A DNA stretch of 64,000 nucleotides. Origin: Bernardetia sp. ABR2-2B. Lineage in GTDB: Bacteria; Bacteroidota; Bacteroidia; Cytophagales; Bernardetiaceae. A model generated the notes under the pieces. That model was not told the DNA's origin and did not search any database. It saw only the letters and a program-made list of their open reading frames with translations. A program made the translations under genes and the position numbers. The stretch spans positions 5,035,001 to 5,099,000 of the forward strand of contig NZ_CP147020.1 of assembly GCF_037126435.1 (NCBI RefSeq). Reading direction: 5' to 3'. Shown piece after piece: positions 41,574 through 51,159 of the stretch. How positions within the stretch are numbered: the first letter of the stretch is position 1; each line of letters starts with the position of its first letter.

Positions 41574-42815
41574 ATGGCATCAGAATTTGAGCATATATCA
41601 CCTTCATTACAAATACGCAAACGCCTATTAAAACACAAACCAGCTATGTTTGGGCTTTTTGTGATTTTGTTTGCTGTCTTTGTAGCTCTTGCAGGACATA
41701 CAATTATGCCTGACAAAACCCCTAATGCAAATGATGGAGCAGTACAGATAGGAAAAGAATTGCCTGTTTTTGAGACTAAAATATTAAAGTTTAGAAAACG
41801 TATTTCTACCGAACATACAGGTTTTTTTGAAAGTATTTATAATGGAGATGAAACAGATTACACCATTACTCCAATAGACACTTTCAGAATTGTAGGAGAT
41901 ACAGTATTTTTTAAAGTACATGGAAGAGAAGAAAAAGAACTTTCCTATTCACTTATTTATGCCACCAAACCTGTTTTTTCAGGTACTTCTGGTTTGCTTT
42001 CAGATGATTCTCTTAATTATAATTATCAAATAAGTGGGGATACTGTTCGATATGTGGATATCCAAAAAAGAGTTAGAACGACTACACTCTTTGAGCTTTC
42101 CGAAGAATTTCAAAAAGAAAATATAGAAACTCGCACATATTGGCTAGGAACTGACCGTTCAGGGCGAGATATTTTGAGCCGTCTAATGTATGGAACACGA
42201 ATTTCTCTTACTATTGGAGCAATTGCTGTTTTGATTTCACTTGTTTTGGGTGTGAGTTTGGGAGCAATTTCTGGTTATTTTGGTGGTTGGATAGATAGTG
42301 TTATTCATTGGTTTATGACTGTTGTGTGGTCTATTCCTAGTATTATGTTAGTCATTGCCATTACGATTGTGCTTCAAAGTAAAGGTATTTGGGTTGCCTT
42401 TGTAGCTGTTGGTCTGACGATGTGGGTAGAAATTGCTCGTATTGTGAGAGGAAAAATCAAAACAATTAAAAGAAAGCCATTTATCGAAGCTACACATGCC
42501 TTCGGAATGAGTCATTGGAGAATTATTTTCAGACATATTTTACCTAATATGCTAGGAGAAATTGTAGTAGTTACGACTTCAAACTTTGCTGCAGCTATTT
42601 TGATAGAAGCAGGTTTAAGCTTTTTGGGATTGGGTGTTCAGCCTCCCACACCTTCTTGGGGAATGATGGTTTCAGAAGGATATTCGGTTATCGGAACAAG
42701 TAATAGTTGGCATTTGATTGTTTTCCCAAGTCTTTGTATCAGTATTCTTGTTCTTGCCTTTAATCTTTTAGGAAATGGTCTGCGTGATGCTTACGACCCA
42801 AATACTAGGAGTTGA
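41574..42815 (+). CDS. ABC transporter permease, OppC/DppC type
   Basis: Inner-membrane permease of the peptide/nickel ABC importer family (413 residues). One N-terminal membrane helix (about 22-44) is followed by an unusually long periplasmic stretch of about 150 residues, before the standard WLGTDRSGRDILSRLMYGTRISL motif (about 196) and the five-helix BPD_transp_1 core. The coupling helix for the ATPase is EATHAFGMSHWRIIFRHILPN (about 305-325) and the C-terminus is NLLGNGLRDAYDPN. OppC proteins usually have a much shorter first periplasmic loop. No OppB, OppD/F or binding protein is adjacent, so its partners are encoded elsewhere. A strong terminator follows. Confidence 0.9.
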   Translation: MASEFEHISPSLQIRKRLLKHKPAMFGLFVILFAVFVALAGHTIMPDKTPNANDGAVQIGKELPVFETKILKFRKRISTEHTGFFESIYNGDETDYTITPIDTFRIVGDTVFFKVHGREEKELSYSLIYATKPVFSGTSGLLSDDSLNYNYQISGDTVRYVDIQKRVRTTTLFELSEEFQKENIETRTYWLGTDRSGRDILSRLMYGTRISLTIGAIAVLISLVLGVSLGAISGYFGGWIDSVIHWFMTVVWSIPSIMLVIAITIVLQSKGIWVAFVAVGLTMWVEIARIVRGKIKTIKRKPFIEATHAFGMSHWRIIFRHILPNMLGEIVVVTTSNFAAAILIEAGLSFLGLGVQPPTPSWGMMVSEGYSVIGTSNSWHLIVFPSLCISILVLAFNLLGNGLRDAYDPNTRS

Positions 42816-42835
42816 TAACATCACTTAACGAAAAT

Positions 42836-42884
42836 AGAAAAGCCTTCAAAACTACTTTAGATGTTTTGAAGGCTTTTCTGTTTT
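42836..42884. terminator. Bidirectional terminator, 17-bp perfect stem
   Basis: AGAAAAGCCTTCAAAAC (42836-42852) pairs with GTTTTGAAGGCTTTTCT (42863-42879). It lies between the convergent permease and M48 peptidase genes. Confidence 0.9.
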
Positions 42885-42905
42885 ATGATATAAACTTTGA
42901 CTAAA

Positions 42906-43724
42906 TTACGGCTTTCCTTTATATGGAGATGCATTATAATACTTCATTGCTTCTGGCAGCCATCTTCTAAGGTTATTTATTCTTGTACTTGAGTGTGGGT
43001 GAGTAGATAAAAATTCTGGTGGTGCTTGTCCTCCTGACTGTGCAGACATGCGTTGCCAAAAAGCAGTTGATTCAGATGGGTTATATCCTGCCATTGCCAT
43101 AAAAATAATTCCCAAACGGTCGGCTTCTGATTCTTGGTCTCTTGAAAACTTCAAAAGCCCTACTTGCGTTCCCATTCCAGCAGCCTGTAAAATTAACTGT
43201 TTGGCAAGTGTTGGTTTTTGATTCATGAAGGCAGCTCCCAAAGACAAAACCCCTTGTGCAGCCATTCCTTGACTCATTCGTTCATTACCATGATTGGCAA
43301 CAGCGTGAGCAACTTCATGTCCCATTACCACACCAACACCTGTTGGTGTTTGGCAAATAGGCATAATCCCAGTATGAAAAATTACTTTCCCCCCCGGCAT
43401 ACAAGATGCATTTGCAGAAGGTTCTTCTACCAAATTATATTCCCACTTAAAACCTTTGGTTATTTGAGATTGATTATTGTCTTTTAAATATTTTTCTACG
43501 GCATATTGAATTCGCAGTCCTACATTTTGTACAGTTTGAGCATCTTTTGTGCCTTTTACTACTTTTTGCTGACTAAGCATTTCATTATAAGCCTGAAAAC
43601 TCATTTGATGGATTTCAGAAGCAGGAAGCAGAATGAGCTGCTTTCGCCCTGTTAGTGGTGCAGTAGCACAAGCTGTTACAAAATAAAATAAAATGATAAA
43701 TGATAAATAAGATATTTTTTTCAT
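42906..43724 (-). CDS. M48-family metallopeptidase lipoprotein
   Basis: A 272-residue periplasmic zinc peptidase (LoiP/BepA-like group, also called M48C). Lipoprotein signal MKKISYLSFIILFYFVTAC, Cys 19. The zinc motif HEVAH is at 136-140, and the third ligand Glu200 lies in DQESEADRLG; SANASCMPGGKVIFHTG (about 103-119) is the conserved strand before the site. Members take part in outer-membrane protein quality control. The protein ends near the FLSTHPHSSTRINNL segment usual for the family and lacks a TPR domain. No overlap with neighbours; single gene on the minus strand. Confidence 0.93.
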   Translation of the reverse strand: MKKISYLSFIILFYFVTACATAPLTGRKQLILLPASEIHQMSFQAYNEMLSQQKVVKGTKDAQTVQNVGLRIQYAVEKYLKDNNQSQITKGFKWEYNLVEEPSANASCMPGGKVIFHTGIMPICQTPTGVGVVMGHEVAHAVANHGNERMSQGMAAQGVLSLGAAFMNQKPTLAKQLILQAAGMGTQVGLLKFSRDQESEADRLGIIFMAMAGYNPSESTAFWQRMSAQSGGQAPPEFLSTHPHSSTRINNLRRWLPEAMKYYNASPYKGKP

Positions 43725-43896
43725 TAAAAATAGAGTTTAAAAAGTAAATTAAAAATAAATGCAAAGTTAAGCGTATTTGTAAAAATAAGTTATAAAGTTG
43801 ATAAAACTTGTTTGTTACTTTCAAAACACGTTTTTTTGCATAAAGTTTTGAGAAAATTATTCAATGCAAAATACGAATAAGATAAAGTAAAAAATA

Positions 43897-44829
43897 ATGC
43901 CATTAAATTACGAATCCTTTTTTATTGATTTAAAAACAGAACAAAATGACGTTCTACACCTAAAAAGAATTTATAAAGAAGGGTTAAAAGACGATGAACT
44001 CAAAAAATTACCTTCTATTTTACTCATTCATGGAAGCGTCGAAAATGGGCGTATTTTTTATTCTATTAATAGAAAAGGGTTTGGGAGTTATTTGTCTCAA
44101 AACGGTTTTGATGTTTTTGTAGCAGATTTGAGAGGAAAAGGTGAAAGTACACCAAAAGTAAATTCTACATCTAATTTCGGTCAAACAGAATATATTTTAG
44201 AAGACTTACCTGCTTTTGCAAATAAAGTCAGAGAAATAAAAGGACAATTTCCAACGTATTGGGCTGCTCATTCGTGGGGTGGTGTAATGATTCCTCCTTT
44301 TATGCTTCGGTTTCCACAAATTGCAGAAGCTACAAAAAAAATGGTGTTTTTTGGGAGTAAAAGAAGAATAAGAACAAAGGGAATAGAAAGATTATTAAAA
44401 ATAGACTTAGTTTGGAATCTCATCGGTAAAATTTCTAGTAGCACGTTAGGATATTTTCCAAATACAAAATTCAGTTTTGGAACAGACAATGAAACTAAAG
44501 GCTTTATAAAAGAATCTAATAAATGGATTTATGAAGATAATTGGATTTGTAAAGATAAATTTGATTATCAAAGCAGCTTTCAAGATTTAAAACAAAAAAA
44601 TAGATACTTTCCTCCTACGCTTCATATTGCAGCAGCAAAAGATACTATTTTAGGAAATCCAAATGATGTAAAATTATTGATGGAAGAAATAGATAATGAT
44701 AAAGATGAGTTTTGGCTTTTGTCAAAATCAAATCAGAATCTACATGATTATGACCATAATAATATGCTTACTCATAAAGACGCAATAAATGACCATTTTC
44801 CAAAGATTTTGGAATGGTTAATAAACTAA
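43897..44829 (+). CDS. Alpha/beta hydrolase
   Basis: A 310-residue serine hydrolase-fold protein. The oxyanion zone reads LLIHGSVENGR (about 42-52), the strand-3 segment is FDVFVADLRGKGES (about 75-88) and the nucleophile Ser is in AAHSWGGVM (about 126-134), which deviates from GxSxG in having Ala at the first position. The catalytic His is probably in LHDYDHNNML near residue 288 and the acid in AAAKDTILGNP near 250. No signal peptide, so it is cytosolic. The substrate (an ester or lactone) is unknown. It is 65 nt upstream of the DtxR-type regulator, and the two may be co-transcribed. Confidence 0.85.
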   Translation: MPLNYESFFIDLKTEQNDVLHLKRIYKEGLKDDELKKLPSILLIHGSVENGRIFYSINRKGFGSYLSQNGFDVFVADLRGKGESTPKVNSTSNFGQTEYILEDLPAFANKVREIKGQFPTYWAAHSWGGVMIPPFMLRFPQIAEATKKMVFFGSKRRIRTKGIERLLKIDLVWNLIGKISSSTLGYFPNTKFSFGTDNETKGFIKESNKWIYEDNWICKDKFDYQSSFQDLKQKNRYFPPTLHIAAAKDTILGNPNDVKLLMEEIDNDKDEFWLLSKSNQNLHDYDHNNMLTHKDAINDHFPKILEWLIN

Positions 44830-44894
44830 TAAAAATACGTATTTTTGAATTGAATAATCTAAATAGAAAAAATCAAGAAACAATAACATAAAAA

Positions 44895-45557
44895 ATGAAT
44901 TCACAAACAGAAGAAAATTACTTAAAGGCTCTCTTCAAACTTGCTTCACAAGAAAATGAGATAAGCCTGTCTGAATTAAGTAAAAAGCTTTCTGTCAGTA
45001 CGCCCACAGCAAACAGTATGATTAAGCGTTTGCACGAAAAAGAATTTGTTATTTACGAAAAATATAAACCTATAAAACTAACGCAGAAGGGAAAAACTAC
45101 GGCTGCACTGATTGTCAGAAAACACCGACTTACAGAAATGTTTTTGGTAGAAAAAATGGGTTTTGGGTGGGAAAAAGTTCATGCTATTGCCGAACAAATA
45201 GAACATATCAAGTCGCCTATATTTTTTGACAAAATGGATGAGCTGTTGGGTTACCCTAATATTGACCCACATGGTTCGCCTATTCCTAATAAAGAAGGAC
45301 TAATAGAAAATAAAGTTAATTCGGAACTAAAACTGAGTGATTGTAATCAAGGAGATAGAGTTAAGCTTGTAGCTGTTTCAGAATCTTCACTAGAGTTTTT
45401 ACAGTTTTTGAATAGTCGTAAAATTAGCCTTGGTTTAGAATTAGAAATTTTGGAAATAGAAAAGTATGACGGAACGATGAAAGTTCTTTTTTTAGAAAAT
45501 AATAATGAAGAAGTTCTCAGTAAGATAGTTTGTGAGAAACTTTGTGTTTCACAATAA
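44895..45557 (+). CDS. DtxR/MntR-family metal-dependent transcriptional regulator
   Basis: A 220-residue metalloregulator that represses iron or manganese uptake genes when loaded with metal. Winged-helix DNA-binding domain at about 1-75 (TEENYLKALFKLASQENEISLSELSKKLSVSTPTANSMIKRL), dimerisation and metal-binding domain at about 76-140 (KHRLTEMFLVEKMGFGWEKVHAIAEQIEHIKSPIFFDKMDELLGYPNIDPHGSPIP), and a FeoA/SH3-like C-terminal domain (about 150-220). The presence of the third domain favours the DtxR/IdeR-like long form. Whether it senses iron or manganese cannot be decided. A terminator follows. Confidence 0.92.
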   Translation: MNSQTEENYLKALFKLASQENEISLSELSKKLSVSTPTANSMIKRLHEKEFVIYEKYKPIKLTQKGKTTAALIVRKHRLTEMFLVEKMGFGWEKVHAIAEQIEHIKSPIFFDKMDELLGYPNIDPHGSPIPNKEGLIENKVNSELKLSDCNQGDRVKLVAVSESSLEFLQFLNSRKISLGLELEILEIEKYDGTMKVLFLENNNEEVLSKIVCEKLCVSQ

Positions 45558-45581
45558 GGAAATTGATTTTTTATGTAAATG

Positions 45582-45617
45582 AAAAAGCCTTTTAGTAGAG
45601 ATACTAAAAGGCTTTTT
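45582..45617. terminator. Bidirectional terminator, 16-bp stem
   Basis: AAAAAGCCTTTTAGTA (45582-45597), loop GAGA, TACTAAAAGGCTTTTT (45602-45617). It serves the DtxR gene and the convergent T9SS gene. Confidence 0.92.
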
Positions 45618-45635
45618 TGACTTATTATGGAGAGT

Positions 45636-48600
45636 TTATTCCTTAATAACTTTCAAAATAGAAGAAGAAGTTTTACTAACTATTTTTAATACATATAATC
45701 CATTTGGATATTTACCCAATCTGAACAGTAAAGTATTATTTGATTGAGTATTTACTGTTCTTCGTTCTAGCTCTTTACCAATAGCATTTACTAAAATAAC
45801 CTCTACCTCCATTTCATTTCTAAATTCTTGCCCCCCTAAATAAAGTGTAAACTCATCATTAGTTGGGTTAGGGTATAAAGTAGTAGTTTGTTTTTCTGTA
45901 AAATCACTATCAGAAAGTTTTGCCGAAACTATCTTTGTGAAAGTGAAATCACCATTGGTATCTACTTGTTTGAGCTTATAGTAATAGGTTACATTTGGTC
46001 TTACTTCTACGTCTAAGAAGTTATAATTTTGTCTTGTTTGCGATTGTCCTTTACCCTTTACAAAACCAATCTTTACAAACTCCCCATCTTCTTCCGCTCT
46101 AAATACTTCAAAGCCATGATTATCTTTTTCTTGTAGGGTTGCCCATTCTACTAAGATGGCATTTTCGGTAGGTTTAGCAGAGATAAACAACAGTTCAATA
46201 GGAAGTAATGTAATATCCTGTGATTGTGCTGTTGCAAAAGAACCCATATTTCCACTAAAACCACCTCTTCCAGTTAATTGTGGGGAGTTAGCAATACAAA
46301 ATCCATTAGGAATAGTCCAAGGTGGTGTAACTAACTGCATTACTGTAGTAGAAGCACCGACATAATTTCCATAATCTCTATTGAATAGATACATTTGATA
46401 ATCTGCATTTACTGGCAAAGGATTATCACTCGCATCAAAAGAAGAAAAATTCCATTTACCATTATCTAAAGCAGGGTCAGTATCAAAATCTGCATTACAA
46501 ATATTAGTTTGTCCTGTTGGTGGTGGTACAGTAGTATATTGTTGAAATCCAGCAGTAACATTATCTACTGAACTAGCTTGATTAAAATTAACATCAGCTC
46601 TCTGGTAAGTAAATGTTGGAACTGGACATTGAATAGTACGAGATTGTATCGTTCTTGTAGCTGCACCATTTATATTTGCATCCTCAAAGTTGTAATATGC
46701 TCTAAGGTTATTAGCTTGAGGGCATTGTAATGCGTTTGCAGCACATCCTTGAGTAAAAGATTCTTGTATCTGTGCCTCAGTACGTACTTCTGACCATATT
46801 TTGAGTTCATCTACTTGTCCTCTAAAGGCTTCGCCACTATTGCCACTCCAACGACCCACATATCCATTTGTCAAGACTGTATTTAAGGGGTTAGGTAAAT
46901 TATAAGTACGAATGCGTACTGCATCATAATAAAAGGTTAATTGTTGAGTTGTACCATCATAGCTAAGAGCATAATGATGCCAATTGTTTCTACTATTTGG
47001 TAAATTTATTAAGTCTAATGCAAAGCCATTGTTTAATCTAATGCCCCAGTTGTTATCAGCATTAGGTGTTACAGATGTCCTGTCAATGGCTACTAAAGCA
47101 AAATCTCCATCAGCTACTGTACTACTACCAAATTGAAATAAACCTGCTCCATTAAACTCTGCTGCATTTGCCCAAACTTCTATAGTACGAGAAGCATTTC
47201 CTGCAATGCCAATATTTCCAGTATTCGTTCCAAAATCTACATATTCTGCATCTTCTGTTGAGCGTAAGACACCATTTGGACTTGGGTTACAAGCTAAATT
47301 TCCATAAGTAGCTGTTTGCCAGTCTGAATCTTCATATGCAGCGGCCATTGTACCATTCTTTGTAGGTTCTGGTAAAATAGTAGATGATTCTTGTATCACT
47401 AATCCTACAGGAAAAGAGTAATTGCCAGTTGCATTTTTAGCTCGGTTAAGTTTTCCTGCTACAAAATAATCAGTAGGTAAAGTTGTTCCAGTAGCTGTAG
47501 TATTAAATCCTGTTATAGCACTAGGGCTTGAGTTATTTACTACTACAGAACGAGAGTTATCAATACCAGTAGCGATAGGGTAACCTTCTGGTACAATGTA
47601 TCCTTGTACAAAGTTTAATGTTCCTGTATTACTTACTGTCAAATCTTGGTCGCTAGAAGCAAGAATAGTAACTCCTGCAACATTATTAAAAGTAGAAGTT
47701 CCTATTGTATTATCAATAAATAAATTTTCAAACTCTCCGTTTCCTGTAACTGCTTTTGAGTAGTTCTGTCTTCCTGTTCCAATAAATCTAAAGTCAGAGT
47801 TAGGCTGCATATTTAAGTTGCCATTATGCACCATATTTCCACAAACATTTACTTGTCCTCCAGTAGCTACATTTAGATTTCCATTTATTCCCCCTTCACT
47901 CAAAATAGAGATATTATGTACATTCAATGTTTTGCCACTTGTTACAGTAAGAGAATTACTTGCAACAGGAGTAGGAGGAATAATAACATCGATATCACAG
48001 CTTGGAACTCCTGTTAATCCACATGGTTTACTCCAGTTATTTGGTTCGTCTATATCTGGCAAGCCTGTGATAGGGTCAATTATACTTCCATCCCACACAT
48101 ACTCATTTGTACCTACACAAATTTCATCACTAAGAACACAATCTCCTACAGTAGCCTCTACTCGTATTATTTGCCTACGCTGAATGTTTGTTACAATATA
48201 ACTATTACTTGTTCCATTTTGAACCTCTACTCCATCACTAAGCCATCTAAAGTTAGTAGCTTGTATATCTGCTATAATAGTTGCATTAGTTCCATAATTG
48301 ATATTTACATCATTACCTAAATCTAATGATCTAAAATCAGAAAAATATCCATAACGTGTACCCGAACTAGAACCACCATTGACAAAACCTAAATGAAACA
48401 AGCCAGCCTCATCAGTTCCTGCTGTAATTGTTGTACTTTCTACTGTTACTACTGCACCAGCAGGAACTTGGGTTGTATTAAAGGTATATTGTGTTCCATA
48501 ATAATCACTTCCTCCTATTTGCGTGAACGTACCAGGAAAAGGAGTTGTAGTAGGAGAAAATAAAACTGCACCATTTACCCTAATGGTAAAGTTATTAGTA

Positions 48601-49808
48601 AAGTCAAAATTACCACCTACTGGTCTGCCTCTGGTCATCAAGTTAATAGTAAAGTTTTCAGTAGTAGAACGCACAATTCTAGTTGTTAATGAACCTGTAC
48701 ACTCTACAGGTGGAAGAATAGCAAAACCTGTTTCACAGCCATAACCAGCATAATGTCCTACATATACAGGCAAACTCGTTTGTATAAAAATACGTTGTCC
48801 TACAAAATCTAGTTCGTGAGTATATGTTTCTCCTGCATTTAATGTTGCTACCAAAGCACCATTAACATTGACAGTAGTACCATTTTGAGTAGCTGTAACA
48901 ACAGCTAATTCGGGATTACCAGCAGGACTTCCGTTACCTACTCCCAATTGACCTCTCAAAACAACATAGTTCGTTCCAATTATATCCACAGGAACAAGTT
49001 GATCGCCAGCTAAATCGTGACACCCTCCTTGTCCTGAATAGATAGAATCACTAAACTTAGTAACTGCCACAGGTTTGTCAGACTGAATACGAGAACCTGA
49101 CGGAAAATCATTCGCTTGTGGCTGTGCTACTGACCCTACATAAACTTCTCCACTATTTAATACTACAGTAAAAGGAACATTTGCAGCTTGTCCACCCTCC
49201 AAAGCTCGTGTAGGGTTTATAGTAACAGTTGTATTGTCTTCAGTAGCTACTACTAAGAAACCACTTCGCCCTTCTGGAGTAAAGTTCAATCTGTGTCTCC
49301 AGTCATTTTGGAAGGGAACGTAAAAATCTGTTCCCAAACCATTATTTCCTTTAAGAGCAAAAATATCTGGATTATTACCTCTATTTACCTCATAATAAGC
49401 TGTAATTTTCTCTGTCGATTCTACTAACAAGCCAGTAGTATTTACTTGAGGTGTCGCTGGTGCAGGAGTATCATAAGGAGTTTCTATCAGAGCTCTACTA
49501 GGGTCTATGTTTATTATTTGAGAAGTATTTGCTGGTACATTCACAATATAAGTAGGAAAAGCTAAATTAGCTGGCTGTGTCACTGTAACTACAGCGGGGT
49601 CATCAAAAGCAGATACTACAATACGAACTGGCGAATCTCCATGGTCTGAAGTAACATCAGGAGCAGCAAACCAAAAACGAGTATCTGTCTGCGCTTGTGA
49701 AAACAAAGGAAATAAAAATAATAGGAGCAATATGGCTGTCCCAAATAGTTTTTTAGAGTCTAGAAGACTTTGTAGATGTAAAAAATAATTAGTATATTTT
49801 TGTACCAT
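45636..49808 (-). CDS. Giant T9SS cargo protein: IgGFc-binding-like N-terminus, LamG-like domain, sorting domain
   Basis: 1390 residues, exported by Sec (signal residues about 18-39, FGTAILLLLFLFPLFSQAQ) and T9SS. Residues about 40-370 resemble the IgGFc-binding N-terminal domain (TRFWFAAPDVTSDHGDSPVRIVVSAFDDPA, ALIETPYDTPAP, GCHDLAGDQLVPVDIIGTNYVVLRG). About 850-1040 is a LamG/concanavalin-like domain (SRTIEVWANAAEFNGAGLFQFGSS.., GYVGRWSGNSGEAFRGQVDELKIWSEVRT). About 1210-1300 looks fibronectin III-like (VEWATLQEKDNHGFEVFRAEEDGEFVKIG). The type A sorting domain starts at TLYPNPTNDEFTLYLGG (about 1313). A role in surface adhesion is likely; no catalytic motif is seen. Confidence 0.9.
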   Translation of the reverse strand: MVQKYTNYFLHLQSLLDSKKLFGTAILLLLFLFPLFSQAQTDTRFWFAAPDVTSDHGDSPVRIVVSAFDDPAVVTVTQPANLAFPTYIVNVPANTSQIINIDPSRALIETPYDTPAPATPQVNTTGLLVESTEKITAYYEVNRGNNPDIFALKGNNGLGTDFYVPFQNDWRHRLNFTPEGRSGFLVVATEDNTTVTINPTRALEGGQAANVPFTVVLNSGEVYVGSVAQPQANDFPSGSRIQSDKPVAVTKFSDSIYSGQGGCHDLAGDQLVPVDIIGTNYVVLRGQLGVGNGSPAGNPELAVVTATQNGTTVNVNGALVATLNAGETYTHELDFVGQRIFIQTSLPVYVGHYAGYGCETGFAILPPVECTGSLTTRIVRSTTENFTINLMTRGRPVGGNFDFTNNFTIRVNGAVLFSPTTTPFPGTFTQIGGSDYYGTQYTFNTTQVPAGAVVTVESTTITAGTDEAGLFHLGFVNGGSSSGTRYGYFSDFRSLDLGNDVNINYGTNATIIADIQATNFRWLSDGVEVQNGTSNSYIVTNIQRRQIIRVEATVGDCVLSDEICVGTNEYVWDGSIIDPITGLPDIDEPNNWSKPCGLTGVPSCDIDVIIPPTPVASNSLTVTSGKTLNVHNISILSEGGINGNLNVATGGQVNVCGNMVHNGNLNMQPNSDFRFIGTGRQNYSKAVTGNGEFENLFIDNTIGTSTFNNVAGVTILASSDQDLTVSNTGTLNFVQGYIVPEGYPIATGIDNSRSVVVNNSSPSAITGFNTTATGTTLPTDYFVAGKLNRAKNATGNYSFPVGLVIQESSTILPEPTKNGTMAAAYEDSDWQTATYGNLACNPSPNGVLRSTEDAEYVDFGTNTGNIGIAGNASRTIEVWANAAEFNGAGLFQFGSSTVADGDFALVAIDRTSVTPNADNNWGIRLNNGFALDLINLPNSRNNWHHYALSYDGTTQQLTFYYDAVRIRTYNLPNPLNTVLTNGYVGRWSGNSGEAFRGQVDELKIWSEVRTEAQIQESFTQGCAANALQCPQANNLRAYYNFEDANINGAATRTIQSRTIQCPVPTFTYQRADVNFNQASSVDNVTAGFQQYTTVPPPTGQTNICNADFDTDPALDNGKWNFSSFDASDNPLPVNADYQMYLFNRDYGNYVGASTTVMQLVTPPWTIPNGFCIANSPQLTGRGGFSGNMGSFATAQSQDITLLPIELLFISAKPTENAILVEWATLQEKDNHGFEVFRAEEDGEFVKIGFVKGKGQSQTRQNYNFLDVEVRPNVTYYYKLKQVDTNGDFTFTKIVSAKLSDSDFTEKQTTTLYPNPTNDEFTLYLGGQEFRNEMEVEVILVNAIGKELERRTVNTQSNNTLLFRLGKYPNGLYVLKIVSKTSSSILKVIKE

Positions 49809-49852
49809 GGCATTTATGTTTTAGCAAAAATTTTTAACTTATTTATGCACAA

Positions 49853-49887
49853 TTTTTTAGCCAAAATTGCACTTTTTGGCTAAAAAA
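49853..49887. repeat. 14-bp perfect hairpin upstream of the giant T9SS gene
   Basis: TTTTTTAGCCAAAA (49853-49866), loop TTGCACT, TTTTGGCTAAAAAA (49874-49887), followed by a partial third copy of the motif (AGCTTTTTGGCG). It lies 45 nt upstream of the minus-strand ATG and could sit in the leader or act as an operator. Confidence 0.65.
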
Positions 49888-50122
49888 TGTAGCTTTTTGG
49901 CGAATCATTCACAGTAATACCTACATAAAATCTAAGTAGGCATAATTTAAACTGTAAATTATAAAGAATTATTCTTATTTCTATCAAAACTAGAGCATTT
50001 TCGCACTAAGAAAAATATTTTTTCTAATTCTTATGTTAGAGAGCTTTTAAATCAGTATAGAGCAACTTTAACTATTTTAATTCTATCAAAGTTCTATTTT
50101 TATAGATTTATTTTAATTATTA

Positions 50123-50154
50123 GTTGCTTGTTAGTTAAAGAGTTAGTATTTTTG
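50123..50154 (+). promoter_or_regulatory. Probable promoter of the ribosomal protein operon
   Basis: GTTG (50123-50126) and TATTTTTG (50147-50154) fit TTG-N20-TAnnTTTG; the box is followed by CAC as often seen in this phylum. It gives a leader of about 265 nt to rplC. Confidence 0.6.
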
Positions 50155-50425
50155 CACTCCCAAATATAGGAAGAGTGTGCTTTTTAATAAGTGGTTTTAT
50201 GAAAAATACTTTCATAAAATACTGATAATCAAAGGATATTCTTTTCTTCAACTATTCAAATTTAGAGGTATAAAAGCAACTTTTGGGAAATTGATTTTTT
50301 TAGAAAATTAATATAGGAATAGAAATTAAATAAGTTCAATGTATTACATTCGTAATTCGTAATCTTTAATTCGTAATTGTTCCTTATGCTTTTATGACTT
50401 CGCCTAATAATTAAATTCCAGTATA

Positions 50426-51061
50426 ATGCCGATAGGTTTAATTGGTAAAAAAATCGGAATGACTAGTTTGTTTGATGCCGATGGACGCAGTGTCGCATGC
50501 ACAGTAATACAAGCTGGTCCTTGTGTCGTAACACAAGTCAAGACTGAAGATACAGACGGTTATCGTGCCGTACAAATGGGTTTTGGTGAGCGTAAAGAAA
50601 AAAACACTCCTAAGCCTCTTCAAGGACACTTCAAAAAATCAGGAACTACTCCAAAAAGCAAACTTGTAGAGTTTCGTGATATGGGTGTAGATTCTGAAAC
50701 AACTTATGAAGTAGGTCAAGAATTAAACATTACAGACCTTTTTGAAGAAGGTCAATTTGTAGATGTTGTCGGAACTTCTAAAGGTAAAGGTTTTCAAGGT
50801 GTAGTTAAGCGTTATAACTTCGGTGGTGTAGGTCAAGCTACTCACGGTCAGCATAACCGTTTACGTGCTCCTGGTTCAATTGGTGCTTCTTCTTATCCTT
50901 CTCGTGTATTCAAAGGTATGCGTATGGCTGGGCGTATGGGTGGTAATCGTGTGAAAGTGAAAAACTTACGTGTAGAAAAAATGATGCCTGAGGCAAACAT
51001 TATTGTTGTTTCGGGAGCAATTCCAGGTGCAAACAATTCTACTATTCTTATTCAACGTTAA
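50426..51061 (+). CDS. rplC: 50S ribosomal protein L3
   Basis: 211 residues, the usual bacterial length. It starts [17 protein letters not shown], the conserved L3 N-terminus, and contains the central loop [34 protein letters not shown] (about 117-150), which reaches the peptidyl-transferase centre, and the MAGRMGG segment. L3 starts 50S assembly on 23S rRNA. It is the first gene of this operon copy: the usual upstream rpsJ (S10) is absent and a promoter plus a long leader precede it. Confidence 0.98.
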   Translation: MPIGLIGKKIGMTSLFDADGRSVACTVIQAGPCVVTQVKTEDTDGYRAVQMGFGERKEKNTPKPLQGHFKKSGTTPKSKLVEFRDMGVDSETTYEVGQELNITDLFEEGQFVDVVGTSKGKGFQGVVKRYNFGGVGQATHGQHNRLRAPGSIGASSYPSRVFKGMRMAGRMGGNRVKVKNLRVEKMMPEANIIVVSGAIPGANNSTILIQR

Positions 51062-51159
51062 TTTTTTTCAAATTACTTTTATTCTTGTCATTGCTGGTAG
51101 TTTAGCTAAATTATTTAGCTATAAATAGAACCAATAATAACAAATAACGAATTATCATT

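Larger units (their letters stand above)
49809..50425. other. Divergent spacer between the T9SS gene and the ribosomal operon
   Basis: 617 bp. It contains a hairpin (49853-49887), the probable ribosomal promoter (50123-50154), a leader hairpin TTTTATGAAA-AATAC-TTTCATAAAA (50195-50219) and a block of CGTAATTCGTAATC-type repeats (50345-50380) just before rplC. rpsJ is not present. Confidence 0.6.

Noticed and set aside
47818-48183. 121-codon plus-strand ORF inside the giant T9SS gene
   Set aside because: It lies antisense to a well-supported secreted protein and has no start signals or motifs.
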